Shown: in pieces, positions 1 through 10,464 of the stretch
Layout: every line of letters starts with the position of its first letter
How positions within the stretch are numbered: position 1 is the stretch's first letter
The notes under the pieces: model-generated
The model's input: the letters and a program-made list of their open reading frames with translations, nothing else
The model's database searches: none
What the model was told of the DNA's origin: nothing
Program-made: the position numbers and the translations under genes
Origin: Terriglobia bacterium
Lineage (GTDB): Bacteria > Acidobacteriota > Terriglobia > Bryobacterales > UBA6623
Direction of reading: 5' to 3'
Length of the DNA: 64,000 bases
NCBI GenBank assembly: GCA_009841225.1
Contig: VXMF01000011.1
Coordinates: forward strand, 1-64,000

Positions 1-48
1 ACCATCGGCGAAATACTCCAGCCAGGCGCTGGAATCGACGACATTCAT
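1..48 (-). CDS. PIN-domain toxin (VapC-like), N-terminal fragment
   Basis: Only the first 16 codons lie in the window; the gene continues beyond the left edge. The visible start reads MNVVDSSAWLEYFADG, the classic beginning of a PIN nuclease, with the first catalytic Asp in VDSSAWLEYF. VapC toxins cleave tRNA or rRNA. The ATG (48-46) overlaps the stop of the upstream AbrB-like gene as ATGA, so the two are translationally coupled as in vapBC operons. The catalytic core is not visible, so activity cannot be judged. Confidence 0.8.
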   Translation of the reverse strand, partial: MNVVDSSAWLEYFADG

Positions 49-251
49 ACCCGGTCTGCCGAGCGTTCGACCCTCGTGTCGAGTCCCTTCATAGAGCCTC
101 TCAGCTCCCGGATCGGTCGCACGGGAATCAGCTCGATGCGGTCCCCATAGGCGATCGCCTGGATCTTTTGGCCCGGCACGAGGCAGAGCCGATCCCGGAT
201 CCGCTTTGGAATCACCACTTGGTACTTGGGGGAAATGGTCACAGTTACCAC
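45..251 (-). CDS. AbrB/SpoVT-type antitoxin (VapB-like)
   Basis: A 68-residue protein with an N-terminal swapped-hairpin AbrB/SpoVT DNA-binding domain (TISPKYQVVIPKRIRDRL, then PGQKIQAIAYGDRIELIPV). The C-terminal part is the usual toxin-neutralising arm. It starts at a GTG (251-249) preceded by GGAG. Its stop overlaps the start of the PIN toxin gene by four bases. By family, such proteins bind their toxin and repress their own promoter. Function is inferred from domain and context. Confidence 0.8.
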   Translation of the reverse strand: MVTVTISPKYQVVIPKRIRDRLCLVPGQKIQAIAYGDRIELIPVRPIRELRGSMKGLDTRVERSADRV

Positions 252-275
252 GGGATCTCCGTCGATGTGTTTAGT

Positions 276-316
276 GTAATACGGAGATTGTATCGATCAG
301 GAGGTTCCCATATTAC
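276..316 (-). promoter_or_regulatory. possible promoter/operator of the left-edge toxin-antitoxin pair
   Basis: Upstream of the antitoxin, the inverted arms GTAATA (276-281) and TATTAC (311-316) flank a minus-strand -10-like TACAAT (292-287). This arrangement would suit autoregulation by the AbrB-type antitoxin, but no good -35 is visible and the arms are short. The rest of 252-675 shows no convincing gene. Confidence 0.3.
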
Positions 317-675
317 GCCTTCTGGCTCATGGAGGCGGAACAGCACGAGCGAACACGCCAGAAGCGTAGTCCCACGCTCGGAACGCTTCGTACGAGGTCA
401 CGTTAAGAGCGTCCCGCTGGCAGGGCGCGCGGGCGAATTCCGCGCCGGTACTCAGCGACGTCGCATTGCCAAGCCCCGAGGCCCAATGGCCAGCGACGCC
501 TGCCGGCCGCGCTCGAACGTTGCCCGCAATCTGCCTGAATTGCCTCGCCGAGCCCGAGCGTCTTGCAGGGCGACGATTCGCTTGTGCCGTCGATCCGGAC
601 GGCTCTCGAAAGACCAACGTATCTTGGGTGGCTGGCGCTTCCGCTCGCACCGTGGCAACGCCCATGCAAGAGAAA

Positions 676-705
676 GCGGCTCCCGACCTCGAGGTCGGGA
701 GCCGC
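676..705 (-). terminator. 30-bp perfect palindrome, terminator of the TonB receptor gene
   Basis: Fifteen bases (676-690) are followed directly by their exact reverse complement (691-705), giving a long GC-rich hairpin 27 bases beyond the stop of the TonB receptor gene. On the minus strand the hairpin is followed by TTTCT, a weak U-tract. Position and structure fit an intrinsic terminator. Confidence 0.7.
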
Positions 706-732
706 GGTTGGTTCAGACCGCTTCGCGGGATG

Positions 733-3700
733 CTAGAAAGTGATTCGCAACCCGATCTGCATGATGCGGCGGCTGTTGGGCAGGGTGTTCGTCACCAAGC
801 CGAAAGTACCGCTGCCGAGCGACGTGTTGGGGATGTTGAAGGCAGGCGTGTTGCTAAAGTCATACGCCTCCCAGCTGAAGCGGGCGCGCCACTTCTCGCC
901 CCAGCGGAAGTTCTTGGCAAGCATGACGTCGAAGTTGATCCGCATGGGCCCGCGAATGCCGGGCAGCGTCCGCCCCGCGTCGCCGAGCGTGAACGCCGCC
1001 GGATTCTCGAATGCGGCCTCATTGAGCCAGTTGTGCCCGATCACGCCGTCCGCCGCTTGCTTTTGGGTCGAAGACTTGAAGGGGGCACCGGTGAGGTTGG
1101 GCCTCAGGGCGACGCCAGCGGCTAGATCTCCGCGCAAGTTGCCTCCGCCGTCTATGTTCACGCCCATGTAGCCGCCGCTGCGTATCATCCCTACGGTCGA
1201 CACCTGCCAGCCGCCGGCCACCGCGTCAAGCACCTTGTTCCAGCTCCGCCCCCAGCGGCGGTTCCTGCCAAACGGCAGTTCGACGATCGGTGCCATGACA
1301 ATGCGATGTGGGAGGCGGTTCACGGAGCTGGAACGCTCGTCGCTGAGGTCGTAGATGTTCTGCGGGTTGTCGTTGTCCCCGAAGGTGTCGCCGTCGCCGA
1401 TGAAACGAATGTTGTCAATCCACTGAATGTGTGTGTAGGCAATGGTCCAGCCCAGTCCGTTCTGGTAGCGTTTCTCCGACTTGAAGGTGAGCGCGTAGTA
1501 GTTCGAAATCCCCCAGTTCGGCGACATCAGCTGGATCTGGTCTTGATTCCCCTGCCAAGCCACCCATGGCCGGAAGTCCTCGATGTTCGCTCCCGGCGCA
1601 TTGGCCGCTGCGAGCTGTTCAGGGCGGATATGGTTGATGTTGAGGTTGTTGATCGCTTGGTGGCGGGCCAGAGCGCCCATAAACCCGAAGTCCCAGATCA
1701 CGCCCTTCCAACGCGTCTGCAACGTCAAGTTGAAGTTCTGCGAATAGGGCAGGACGCGATCTTGGTCCCAGAACTGGATGGTTGAGGTAGGAAAGCGCGT
1801 GCCTATCGCGCCGAAACCTCCATTCAGCTCGGATTCGGGTATGTCGTCCAGAGCGCCGGCGGGGACGCCATCGCGCAGGTAGCTGCTCATGCCTCCGCGT
1901 ATGCGGAAGATGTTGTCGAATCCGGCCCGGCCCGGCTGGATCGAGTTGCGGTCGTAGGGATTGCCGAAGAAGATCCCGAAGCCGCCGCGCAGCACCATCG
2001 AGCTGTCGTCCTTGAGCCGGTAGGCGAAGCCGAAGCGGGGCGCAAAGTTGTTCTTGTCCCACTGCCAGAGGTACTTGCCGGTGCCGTCACGATTCGGGAA
2101 CAGCACTCGACCGATCGCGCCTTCGGGGATTCCGTTCTGGCCAGCCAGCGGATGCGGGCAGAACTGGCAGAAGCCGTTCATGCGCCCCCCCACCTCGTAA
2201 ATCGGGGTCTCTGTCTCGTAGCGCAGGCCGATGTTCAGCGTCAGGCGCTGGGTAGCCCGCCAGTCGTCTTGGAAGTATCCCGACCAATACTTGATCCGCT
2301 TGCCGATGCCCGGAGCGACGCGAGTATCGAGGTTCCACACATGCCCCAGCATGAAGTCGGCAAAGGAAACGCCCGTGTTGTTGTTTCGGCCGCCAGACGC
2401 CCCCCACCTGCCGGTGAAGTGGCCCGTCGACCGCCAGTGCCCGGAGGGCTGGGGACGGCTGATCTCGTTGCCTTGGTAGGACGTGTACTTCCCGCCGAAC
2501 TTGAAGGTGTGATTGCCCCTGATCTTGGTGAAGTTGGCTTCGTAGTCGAAGTTGGTGAAGACGGCGAACCGGTGGGCGTTGCCCAAGGCGCCGATCCACG
2601 ACATCGGCACGCCGCGGCCGCCCCCGAAGTTAAAGCGCGGGAAGACCTCGCCGCCTTTTTCGAGGCCGGGAATGCCGAAATGGTCGGCGTAGTTTGTGTC
2701 GCAGCAATCTCCCGATTTCCTGTCTACCGAGACTCGATTGAACCCGATGATCGATGTGACGAAGAATGTCGGGTTGAAGGTGTAGGTATTGTTGAGGCCC
2801 CAGTTCTGGCGGCGGTTCAGGATTGCAATGCCCCCCGGGTCCGCGATCCCGTACCCTTGGGTATAGTCGGTCACGGTGTCATCCGGCTCGGTCAGGATCA
2901 TGCGCAAGAATGTGCGCCACTTGTCCGAGTAGTTGTGATCCAATCGAAACGTGTGATAGTCGCGATTGCGCGACTGATCAGCGGCCTCGCGCCAGTTGCC
3001 TGCGAGGTTGTTTAGGTTGTTCGGCACACGGTTGGGGTCCGGTATGTAGCTGGCTGCCTTGACCGCGACCGGATCCAAGCGATCCATCGGGATAATGTTA
3101 TCTGGGAATGGGGATGCTTCCCGGGGCCTGGTGAACGATCCGCTCTGGCGCGTCATGGGGTCATAGATTGGTACGAACACCGCCCGCCCGCCGGCGTTGC
3201 GAGTGGCTTGCGAGAAGTTCCCGGTTCGGAATTCCGGCAGGCCGACATTGCGCGTGCGGATCAAGCCGAGCTTCTGGCGATAGACGTCAATGTTATAGAA
3301 GAAGAACGTCTTGTTCTCGACAATCGGACCGCCGATCGCGATGCCACCGTTATTGCGCCGAAGCTTGGGCTTGGCGTCTTGGTTCCATCCCGCTGCGTCG
3401 AAGGCGTCGTTCCGAATGAAGTGGTAGATGCTGCCGTGCCAGTCGTTCGTGCCGCTGCGAGTGAGTGCCTGTACCACGCCCGCAGAACTGCGGCCGTATT
3501 CGGCACCCATCGAATTGACCTCCACCTTGAACTCTTGCATCGAGTCGACTGGCGGGGCCATCTCGATATTCTGTACGCCGAGGCCGCCTCGCGTGTTGTT
3601 CACGCCGTCAATGAAGGATCCCGTCGAGCGGGAGCGGCCCCCTCCGATGGAAACGTACCCGTTCGACTCGGACCGGGATGCGCCGGGCACTAAGTTCACG

Positions 3701-4179
3701 AGGTTAAAGATGTCGCGGTTCGGTAGCGGCAGCTCTTGAATCTGCTCCGTGGCAACCGTACCGCCAACCGAACCGGAGGTGGTTTGGATCTGAAGCTGTT
3801 CCGCGCTGACCTCGACGGTCTCGGTGACGGCGCCGATCTCGAGCGCGAACCCCTGGGTGATTTCTCCCGCAACGCTGAGGCGCAGCCCACGCACTTCAGC
3901 CGACCTGAAGCCTTCGGCCGAGGCCGAGATGTTGTACTCGCCCGGTGGCATGTTGGGCACGGCGTAGACGCCGTTGATGCCTGTCTCGGAGGCAGTCTCC
4001 ACGCCGGTCTCGGCGTTGACGATTGAGATCTGCGCACCGGGAATCACCGCCCCGGTGGCATCGCTTACGGTCCCGTTGATCGTGCCAGCCGCACCTTGGC
4101 CCCAAGCAAGGGCCGGCAGCAGCACTGCCAGTGTCCACACTGCGAGCAGGCGGACCTTCAATCCTTGTTTAGCTCTCAT
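733..4179 (-). CDS. TonB-dependent receptor with carboxypeptidase-regulatory N-terminal domain
   Basis: This 1148-residue outer-membrane receptor has a Sec signal peptide (residues 1-28, ending LPALAWGQ). A CarboxypepD_reg beta-sandwich follows (about 30-115, GTINGTVSDATGAVIPGA), then a TonB plug (about 125-250) and a long beta-barrel ending in the terminal-Phe signature LRITF. It belongs to the large Oar-like family expanded in Acidobacteriota, thought to import oligomers or complexes by TonB-driven transport. The ATG is preceded by GGAG at 7 bases. A sigma70-like promoter lies upstream and a perfect hairpin downstream, so it is probably monocistronic. A two-component system lies directly upstream and may control it. 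Substrate is unknown. Confidence 0.92.
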   Translation of the reverse strand: MRAKQGLKVRLLAVWTLAVLLPALAWGQGAAGTINGTVSDATGAVIPGAQISIVNAETGVETASETGINGVYAVPNMPPGEYNISASAEGFRSAEVRGLRLSVAGEITQGFALEIGAVTETVEVSAEQLQIQTTSGSVGGTVATEQIQELPLPNRDIFNLVNLVPGASRSESNGYVSIGGGRSRSTGSFIDGVNNTRGGLGVQNIEMAPPVDSMQEFKVEVNSMGAEYGRSSAGVVQALTRSGTNDWHGSIYHFIRNDAFDAAGWNQDAKPKLRRNNGGIAIGGPIVENKTFFFYNIDVYRQKLGLIRTRNVGLPEFRTGNFSQATRNAGGRAVFVPIYDPMTRQSGSFTRPREASPFPDNIIPMDRLDPVAVKAASYIPDPNRVPNNLNNLAGNWREAADQSRNRDYHTFRLDHNYSDKWRTFLRMILTEPDDTVTDYTQGYGIADPGGIAILNRRQNWGLNNTYTFNPTFFVTSIIGFNRVSVDRKSGDCCDTNYADHFGIPGLEKGGEVFPRFNFGGGRGVPMSWIGALGNAHRFAVFTNFDYEANFTKIRGNHTFKFGGKYTSYQGNEISRPQPSGHWRSTGHFTGRWGASGGRNNNTGVSFADFMLGHVWNLDTRVAPGIGKRIKYWSGYFQDDWRATQRLTLNIGLRYETETPIYEVGGRMNGFCQFCPHPLAGQNGIPEGAIGRVLFPNRDGTGKYLWQWDKNNFAPRFGFAYRLKDDSSMVLRGGFGIFFGNPYDRNSIQPGRAGFDNIFRIRGGMSSYLRDGVPAGALDDIPESELNGGFGAIGTRFPTSTIQFWDQDRVLPYSQNFNLTLQTRWKGVIWDFGFMGALARHQAINNLNINHIRPEQLAAANAPGANIEDFRPWVAWQGNQDQIQLMSPNWGISNYYALTFKSEKRYQNGLGWTIAYTHIQWIDNIRFIGDGDTFGDNDNPQNIYDLSDERSSSVNRLPHRIVMAPIVELPFGRNRRWGRSWNKVLDAVAGGWQVSTVGMIRSGGYMGVNIDGGGNLRGDLAAGVALRPNLTGAPFKSSTQKQAADGVIGHNWLNEAAFENPAAFTLGDAGRTLPGIRGPMRINFDVMLAKNFRWGEKWRARFSWEAYDFSNTPAFNIPNTSLGSGTFGLVTNTLPNSRRIMQIGLRITF

Positions 4180-4318
4180 TGTTCACTCCGGTTACTCAAA
4201 CCTGCCTCGCGGGCCGAGGCATCGGCACCGCGCGACCTTTCCTGACTGGCCATCCGGCGATTCGACCGCTCGTGCCGCCGACCCGCATTGAACGGCCCGT
4301 TCACAACCCTCGGACGCG

Positions 4319-4348
4319 ATTTTACGGAATCGCGCCACCTGGAGTCAA
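4319..4348 (-). promoter_or_regulatory. sigma70-type promoter of the TonB receptor gene
   Basis: On the minus strand, TTGACT (4348-4343) and TAAAAT (4324-4319) are 18 bases apart, each 5/6 to consensus. This leaves a leader of about 130 nt before the ATG at 4179. I saw no sigma54 (-24/-12) element in this gap, which matters because the neighbouring regulator is of the sigma54-activator type. Confidence 0.5.
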
Positions 4349-4441
4349 GCACTTTGCTGCGTAGCCCGACACTCAGCGATCTTCTTTCGTCTGACGCCCC
4401 TGGCGCGCAGCCAAGCCGAACTTGCCATCGCCGCGGCCAAG

Positions 4442-5911
4442 TCATCGCGAGACACTCTCACGCCTTCGCTTCGTGTCGATGCCCAGACGTTGAAGCTTTT
4501 GGTTGAGCGTGGAAAGGGCGACGCCGAGCGCCTTGGCCGTCTCGGTCTGGCTGTATCCGTGCCGCTCAAGCTCGTCCGCCAGAACTTGACGTTCGAAACG
4601 CTCCACAATTTCGGGCAAGCTCTCGCCCGGACGCCGAAAGTGGATGTCCTGCTCGGACGCCTGCGGCGCCGCAGTGCCTGCCGCTCCCCGGATCGAGTCA
4701 GGCAGCACGTCCGCGCCGAGTTCTTCCTGAGTTGCCAGCACTACCGCCCGCTCGACCACGTTGCGCAACTCCCTGACATTGCCCGGCCAACTGTGCGACA
4801 TCAGGATCTGTTGTGCTTCGGGAGCGAACCGCAGCGTGGATCGTCGGTCAGGTCCGAGAAAATGATTGCTCTCTCGGCGGCAGAACTGCGTCAGGAATTC
4901 CTCGACCAGCACCGGGATGTCCTCGGTCCGCTCTCGCAGGGGCGGCAATTCGATTCCGATTACGTTCAGCCGGTAGTAGAGGTCCTCGCGGAAGCGGCCG
5001 GCAGCGACGGCGGCCTGCAGGTCCTCGTTGGACGCCGCGACGATCCGCACGTCCACCCGCCTGCGCTCGTTGGACCCGACGGGCACGATCTCTCGCTCTT
5101 GGATCACATGCAGCAGCTTGGCCTGAGTCTCGAGCGACAGGGCCCCGACTTCGTCAAGGAAGATCGTGCCGCCAGCCGCGGTTTCGAAGCAACCTTGCCG
5201 ATCTCGCTCGGCACCGGGAAACGCGCCCTTGACGTGGCCAAACAACGAGGATTCAAGCATCTCGCCCGGAATCGTTCCGGAGTTCACTGTCAGGAAGTTC
5301 CCTTCGGCGCGGGCGGAGTTCTTGTGGATTGCGCGCGCCACCAGTTCCTTGCCGGTGCCACTCTCGCCCGTGACGAGCACCGTCGATGTCGTGCGGGCCA
5401 CTTGGTGGATCATCACCAAGACGCTAGTAATCGCCTCCGACTTGCCGATCAGGTGGTTCACCGAGTCGGCTTGCCCAAGCTCGTCGCGCAAGCGGGCGTT
5501 CTCGGTCTCCAGCCGCTTTCGCGCGAGCTGCTGCTCGATCTCTAGCAGCAACTGGCGGTTGTTCCAAGGCTTCGTCAGAAAGTTGGCCGCACCTCGGCGC
5601 GTGGCTTCCACGGCTGCCTCGATCGAGCCGTACGCGGTCAGCATGAGCACTGGAGTGCCGGGTCTGACCGCAATGATGTCCGTCAGCACTTCGAGACCAG
5701 ACCGGTCCGGCAACATCAGGTCCAGCAGCACAAGATCGCAGGGCTGGCGGGCGAACAGCTCCGTGCATTCCCTTGCCGTTCCAGCGGTCAAGGTGGCGTA
5801 ACCGGCCGCTTCGATGACGGCCTGCAGGGATTCTACGATTGCCGGCTCGTCGTCAACGACGAGAATGCGCGCTGGATGCCTGACGTGAGGGGCGGTGGAT
5901 TCTTCAGGCAT
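4442..5911 (-). CDS. NtrC-family response regulator with variant GAFPGA loop
   Basis: Starting at ATG 5911-5909 the protein is 489 residues. It has a receiver domain with phospho-acceptor Asp in DLVLLDLMLPD, a AAA+ domain with Walker A GESGTGKE and Walker B GGTIFLDEV, and a Fis-type HTH (ETAKALGVALSTLNQKL). Family members activate sigma54 promoters after phosphorylation. The loop that touches sigma54, normally GAFTGA, reads GAFPGA (proline codon at 5216-5218). The invariant Thr is thus replaced, which may abolish classical sigma54 activation. The start overlaps the end of the histidine kinase gene by 8 bp, so the two are co-translated. An upstream start giving 523 residues is possible, but the extension looks non-coding. 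Confidence 0.92.
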   Translation of the reverse strand: MPEESTAPHVRHPARILVVDDEPAIVESLQAVIEAAGYATLTAGTARECTELFARQPCDLVLLDLMLPDRSGLEVLTDIIAVRPGTPVLMLTAYGSIEAAVEATRRGAANFLTKPWNNRQLLLEIEQQLARKRLETENARLRDELGQADSVNHLIGKSEAITSVLVMIHQVARTTSTVLVTGESGTGKELVARAIHKNSARAEGNFLTVNSGTIPGEMLESSLFGHVKGAFPGAERDRQGCFETAAGGTIFLDEVGALSLETQAKLLHVIQEREIVPVGSNERRRVDVRIVAASNEDLQAAVAAGRFREDLYYRLNVIGIELPPLRERTEDIPVLVEEFLTQFCRRESNHFLGPDRRSTLRFAPEAQQILMSHSWPGNVRELRNVVERAVVLATQEELGADVLPDSIRGAAGTAAPQASEQDIHFRRPGESLPEIVERFERQVLADELERHGYSQTETAKALGVALSTLNQKLQRLGIDTKRRRESVSR

Positions 5912-8771
5912 GCACCGGTTGCTCGGCCAGCGGGAACTCCAGTGTAAAGGTCGTTCCCGCCCCGGGCGCGCTCTGGACGGAGATCGTGCCGGAGTGCTCT
6001 TGCACGATTCCATAGCTCACCGCCAGCCCCAGTCCGGTTCCGCGCCGGGAGTCCTTGGTGGTGAAGAACGGATCGAAGATTCGCCGTTGCAGTTCGGGCT
6101 CGATGCCCGTGCCCGTGTCGGAAACCAACACTTGTGCCCGCGCCTCGCTGGTCGCGTCGGCGGTCGTACGCGTCGTGACCCGCAGCGTTCCTCCATCGGG
6201 CATTGCGTCGCGAGCGTTGAGGAACAGGTTCAGCAGCACTTGCTGGAGCTTGCCCCGGTTGGCCCGAATGATCGCCGACGCGTCTAGGCGCAGCTCTAGC
6301 TGCACGCGGGCTTTTCGCAGCTGGGGCGAGATCAGTTCCAGCGTGTCGGAAATCGCGCGGTTCAGGTCGCAGGGGGTCATTTCCGCACCGGAGGTGCGCG
6401 AAAAGTCCAGCAGAGAATTGACGATCTCGCTGGCTCGGAACGTCTGCTCGGTCATTTTGCCGAGCAGCTTCGCCTCGTCGCTGCCCGTGCCGAACCGGTC
6501 TGACAGCATCTGGGAATAGGTCGAGATCACCGCGAGCGGCGTATTCACCTCGTGGGCCACTCCGGCTGCCAGCAGGCCGACCGAGGAGAGTCGATCCGCC
6601 TGTAGCACGGCCTCCTCAAGCTCCGCCCTCTCTGTGACGTCGTCGACGATCAGCAGCCTCCCGACCGGCTCGAAACCCTTGGTGACAAGCGGAGCGACGG
6701 CTAGGTTGATAACCCGGTCAGCGTTGTCGGCAGGATCCTGCGGGCGGAACTCCTCGGGGAGTTCGTGCGAGCGCAGCAAGAACTTGTGCACAGTGCCGGA
6801 ACCGGACTCGTCCAGGCAGGAGTCGATCCGTTCGACGAGAGAGGCCGGAAGCATCTCGTCGACCCGACGGCCCACAGCGTTCTCCCGCGATATGTGTAGC
6901 GCGAGCTCGAGCTGGGTGTTCCAGCTCTGCACGCGGCCCTCCATATCCAGCACCACGATGCCGACCGAGAGGGACTCGACGATGTTCTCGTTGAAGTCCT
7001 TGAGGCGTTGGTACTGTGCCGCCCTCGCCTGGAGGGAGGCGTACAGGCGGGAGTTCTCTAGGGCGATTGCGAGCGGGCTGGCAACTGTCTCAGCCAGGGC
7101 CACATCTTCGCTGGTGAGTAGGTCGCCGCCCTCCGTGCGCCCCAAGCCGATCCATACAAGCAGCCTGTTGCGCAAGAGACAGGGCACGAAGTGCCACATG
7201 CCAAAGACATCTGACGAACTGTCCCGACCGTTGCTGGAGCGCTCCGCCACCGAGAAAGACCGGACTCGGCCGCCCTCTTCGGATTCGAGGGGCTCGATGC
7301 GGCGGGGGCTGTCCCAAGCGATTCCATCCAATCCGTGGCTCCAGAGCAGACCGAACTTCACGCCTGTGTCCTCCGCCGGATGGGTCGGCGCTAGGATAGC
7401 CGCGCGCTCAAGGCGCAGCGTCTGAACCAGCCGATTGCCGGCGGAGGCTACCATGCGGTTCAGGTCGGTCTCAGCGGCAAGCTCGGCCGCAAAGTCCGCT
7501 AGGGTGCGCCGCTCTTGGTAGCGCTCGCGGTATGCCCGGCGTTCCAGCGTGCGCGCCAGCCAGTCGCGCACTGGATAGTACGCAGCTGCCGCCAGTGACA
7601 GGGACAGCAGCCAGACTACCGGGCCGTAGTTGTCGAGCCACGACTCGGGCAGGGCCCCGCCGAACAGCACCGTTGCGCCTACGGCCAACAGCAGGCCGAG
7701 AGCAACCGAGGAGGCGATGGCCCGCCGCCAAACCAAGCTGAAGTCCAGCAGGCGATAGCGGAATAGCGCGACAGCGATTGCCAGCGGCAGCGCCGCCAGC
7801 GAGAGCACCGAGAACGCTTGGTTCGGGCCAGGCGCCGTTCCGGCCGCGAACGGCACCACGTAGAAGATTCCGAACGGCGCCATCGCGGCTGCTGCGCCCA
7901 AGCCCAGCCAGCGGCGCTGCAGCTGTTGCACCGGATCGGCGGTATCGCGGGTTCCCAGCCACACTACGCTTGCGGCCGCCAGCCCGTTCAAGACCAGCAG
8001 CACTAGCGGGGCCGTTTCGAAGAATTGGAACAGCGCCTCGTCTCCGATGCCGCCCGCGACCCAGCCTCCGGCGGCGGCATGGTGTGCCGCGCCGACCGCC
8101 ACGGCAAGTCCGTACGAGCAAGCTGATAGTCGCCCATACTGCTTCTCCCCATCTGGGAACCGGAGGCAGAAGTCGAGCAGCAACGCCGGCATCCAGAGCA
8201 GGGCCCAAACATCGATCCAGTAGACGAGCCGGTCGATTCCCGCCAACTCCCCGGTGGAGCTGAGCGCGTAGACAGCGCACGAAACGAGGCAGAAGGCATA
8301 GAACAGGCCGGAAAGCCGGTGGCGCGGACTGCGTGTCCATACCAGCAGGCCGATCAGGGCGTAGCTCCATCCCAGCACCAACAAGAACCCGCCTAGCGCT
8401 CCGCGGCTGGCGCTTTCTCCGACTACGACCGACAGGCCAATGCGCTCACCGTCGCGATCGATGCGGTAGTCGGCAGCCGACCCGGCCTCGACGTCGCTCA
8501 AGATGCGGACCACATCCAACGCCTCGTGGACCGGTCTGCCCTCGATAGAAGCCAATATGTCGCCCGGCCGCACTCCCACCAGTGCGGCCGGGCTGTTTGG
8601 CGTGACGCGGACGGCCGACACTCCGGCCTCCGAGTCCGCCCACATGATCCCGTCCTCCGGCACCCCGAAGCGGCCGCGCTCCACCCAGTTCACGAGCGAG
8701 AGCGTGCCGAGCGTCACCGCGAGGATGACGCCGAGCGACAGCCGCCTCGACAATTCACGGGACCGAACCAT
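5904..8771 (-). CDS. membrane PDZ/GAF/PAS sensor histidine kinase
   Basis: A 955-residue kinase. In order: an N-terminal membrane helix, a periplasmic PDZ domain (about 25-105, PAALVGVRPGDILASIEGRP), about eight further membrane helices (to about 400), a GAF-like domain, a PAS domain (FNENIVESLSVGIVVLD), HisKA with the phospho-His in AAGVAHEVNTPL, and a HATPase with N box and G boxes (DTGTGIEPE, GTGLGLAV). It should phosphorylate the NtrC-type regulator encoded just downstream with an 8-bp overlap. A GTG at 8825 would lengthen the protein by 18 residues, but it falls inside the predicted -10 box, so ATG 8771 is preferred. The signal is unknown; the PDZ domain suggests sensing of a periplasmic peptide or protein. 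Confidence 0.9.
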   Translation of the reverse strand: MVRSRELSRRLSLGVILAVTLGTLSLVNWVERGRFGVPEDGIMWADSEAGVSAVRVTPNSPAALVGVRPGDILASIEGRPVHEALDVVRILSDVEAGSAADYRIDRDGERIGLSVVVGESASRGALGGFLLVLGWSYALIGLLVWTRSPRHRLSGLFYAFCLVSCAVYALSSTGELAGIDRLVYWIDVWALLWMPALLLDFCLRFPDGEKQYGRLSACSYGLAVAVGAAHHAAAGGWVAGGIGDEALFQFFETAPLVLLVLNGLAAASVVWLGTRDTADPVQQLQRRWLGLGAAAAMAPFGIFYVVPFAAGTAPGPNQAFSVLSLAALPLAIAVALFRYRLLDFSLVWRRAIASSVALGLLLAVGATVLFGGALPESWLDNYGPVVWLLSLSLAAAAYYPVRDWLARTLERRAYRERYQERRTLADFAAELAAETDLNRMVASAGNRLVQTLRLERAAILAPTHPAEDTGVKFGLLWSHGLDGIAWDSPRRIEPLESEEGGRVRSFSVAERSSNGRDSSSDVFGMWHFVPCLLRNRLLVWIGLGRTEGGDLLTSEDVALAETVASPLAIALENSRLYASLQARAAQYQRLKDFNENIVESLSVGIVVLDMEGRVQSWNTQLELALHISRENAVGRRVDEMLPASLVERIDSCLDESGSGTVHKFLLRSHELPEEFRPQDPADNADRVINLAVAPLVTKGFEPVGRLLIVDDVTERAELEEAVLQADRLSSVGLLAAGVAHEVNTPLAVISTYSQMLSDRFGTGSDEAKLLGKMTEQTFRASEIVNSLLDFSRTSGAEMTPCDLNRAISDTLELISPQLRKARVQLELRLDASAIIRANRGKLQQVLLNLFLNARDAMPDGGTLRVTTRTTADATSEARAQVLVSDTGTGIEPELQRRIFDPFFTTKDSRRGTGLGLAVSYGIVQEHSGTISVQSAPGAGTTFTLEFPLAEQPVHA

Positions 8772-8823
8772 GTGAATCTGCGGCGGATTTCGCACAACTG
8801 CGAAGCCCGCCTCGAATGTCCAC

Positions 8824-8852
8824 ACTATAGAGGATGCGACCTACGATTTCAA
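8824..8852 (-). promoter_or_regulatory. sigma70-type promoter of the kinase-regulator operon
   Basis: On the minus strand TTGAAA (8852-8847) and TATAGT (8829-8824) are separated by exactly 17 bases, each 5/6 to consensus. Transcription would begin near 8817, which decides the kinase start in favour of ATG 8771 over GTG 8825. Confidence 0.6.
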
Positions 8853-9014
8853 GCAGAACGCGGCAGTTAAGCCTTTTGCTGTGAATAAGTTGCGCTGCGG
8901 CGGACGGCCGCCGTATCCGGAAATTGGGATACGGATTTCGGGATTACGGATAGAGCGGTTCCGGAGCGCCTCTGCGTGCCGCCCCGGCGCAGTGAAACCG
9001 CTAACGCGTGAAGG

Positions 9015-10400
<1,386 letters not shown>

Positions 10401-10464
10401 TCAACTCGCTCCGCGCGGGCGGCGCGAGGGTACACTGGTACCGGCGCGGGATGACTACGAGGGC

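Noticed and set aside
252..675. Open frames in the gap between the antitoxin and TonB receptor genes
   Set aside because: Frames on both strands are Arg/Ala-rich without a recognised family; only the palindromic terminator and a weak operator candidate could be supported.
466..1125. Long plus-strand open frame (219 codons) overlapping the end of the TonB receptor gene
   Set aside because: It runs antisense to a well-supported gene for much of its length, and its product has no recognisable family; GC-rich antisense frames stay open easily.
4180..4441. sigma54 promoter for the TonB receptor
   Set aside because: I looked for a GG-N10-GC pattern with TTGC on the minus strand and did not find one; a sigma70-like promoter fits better.
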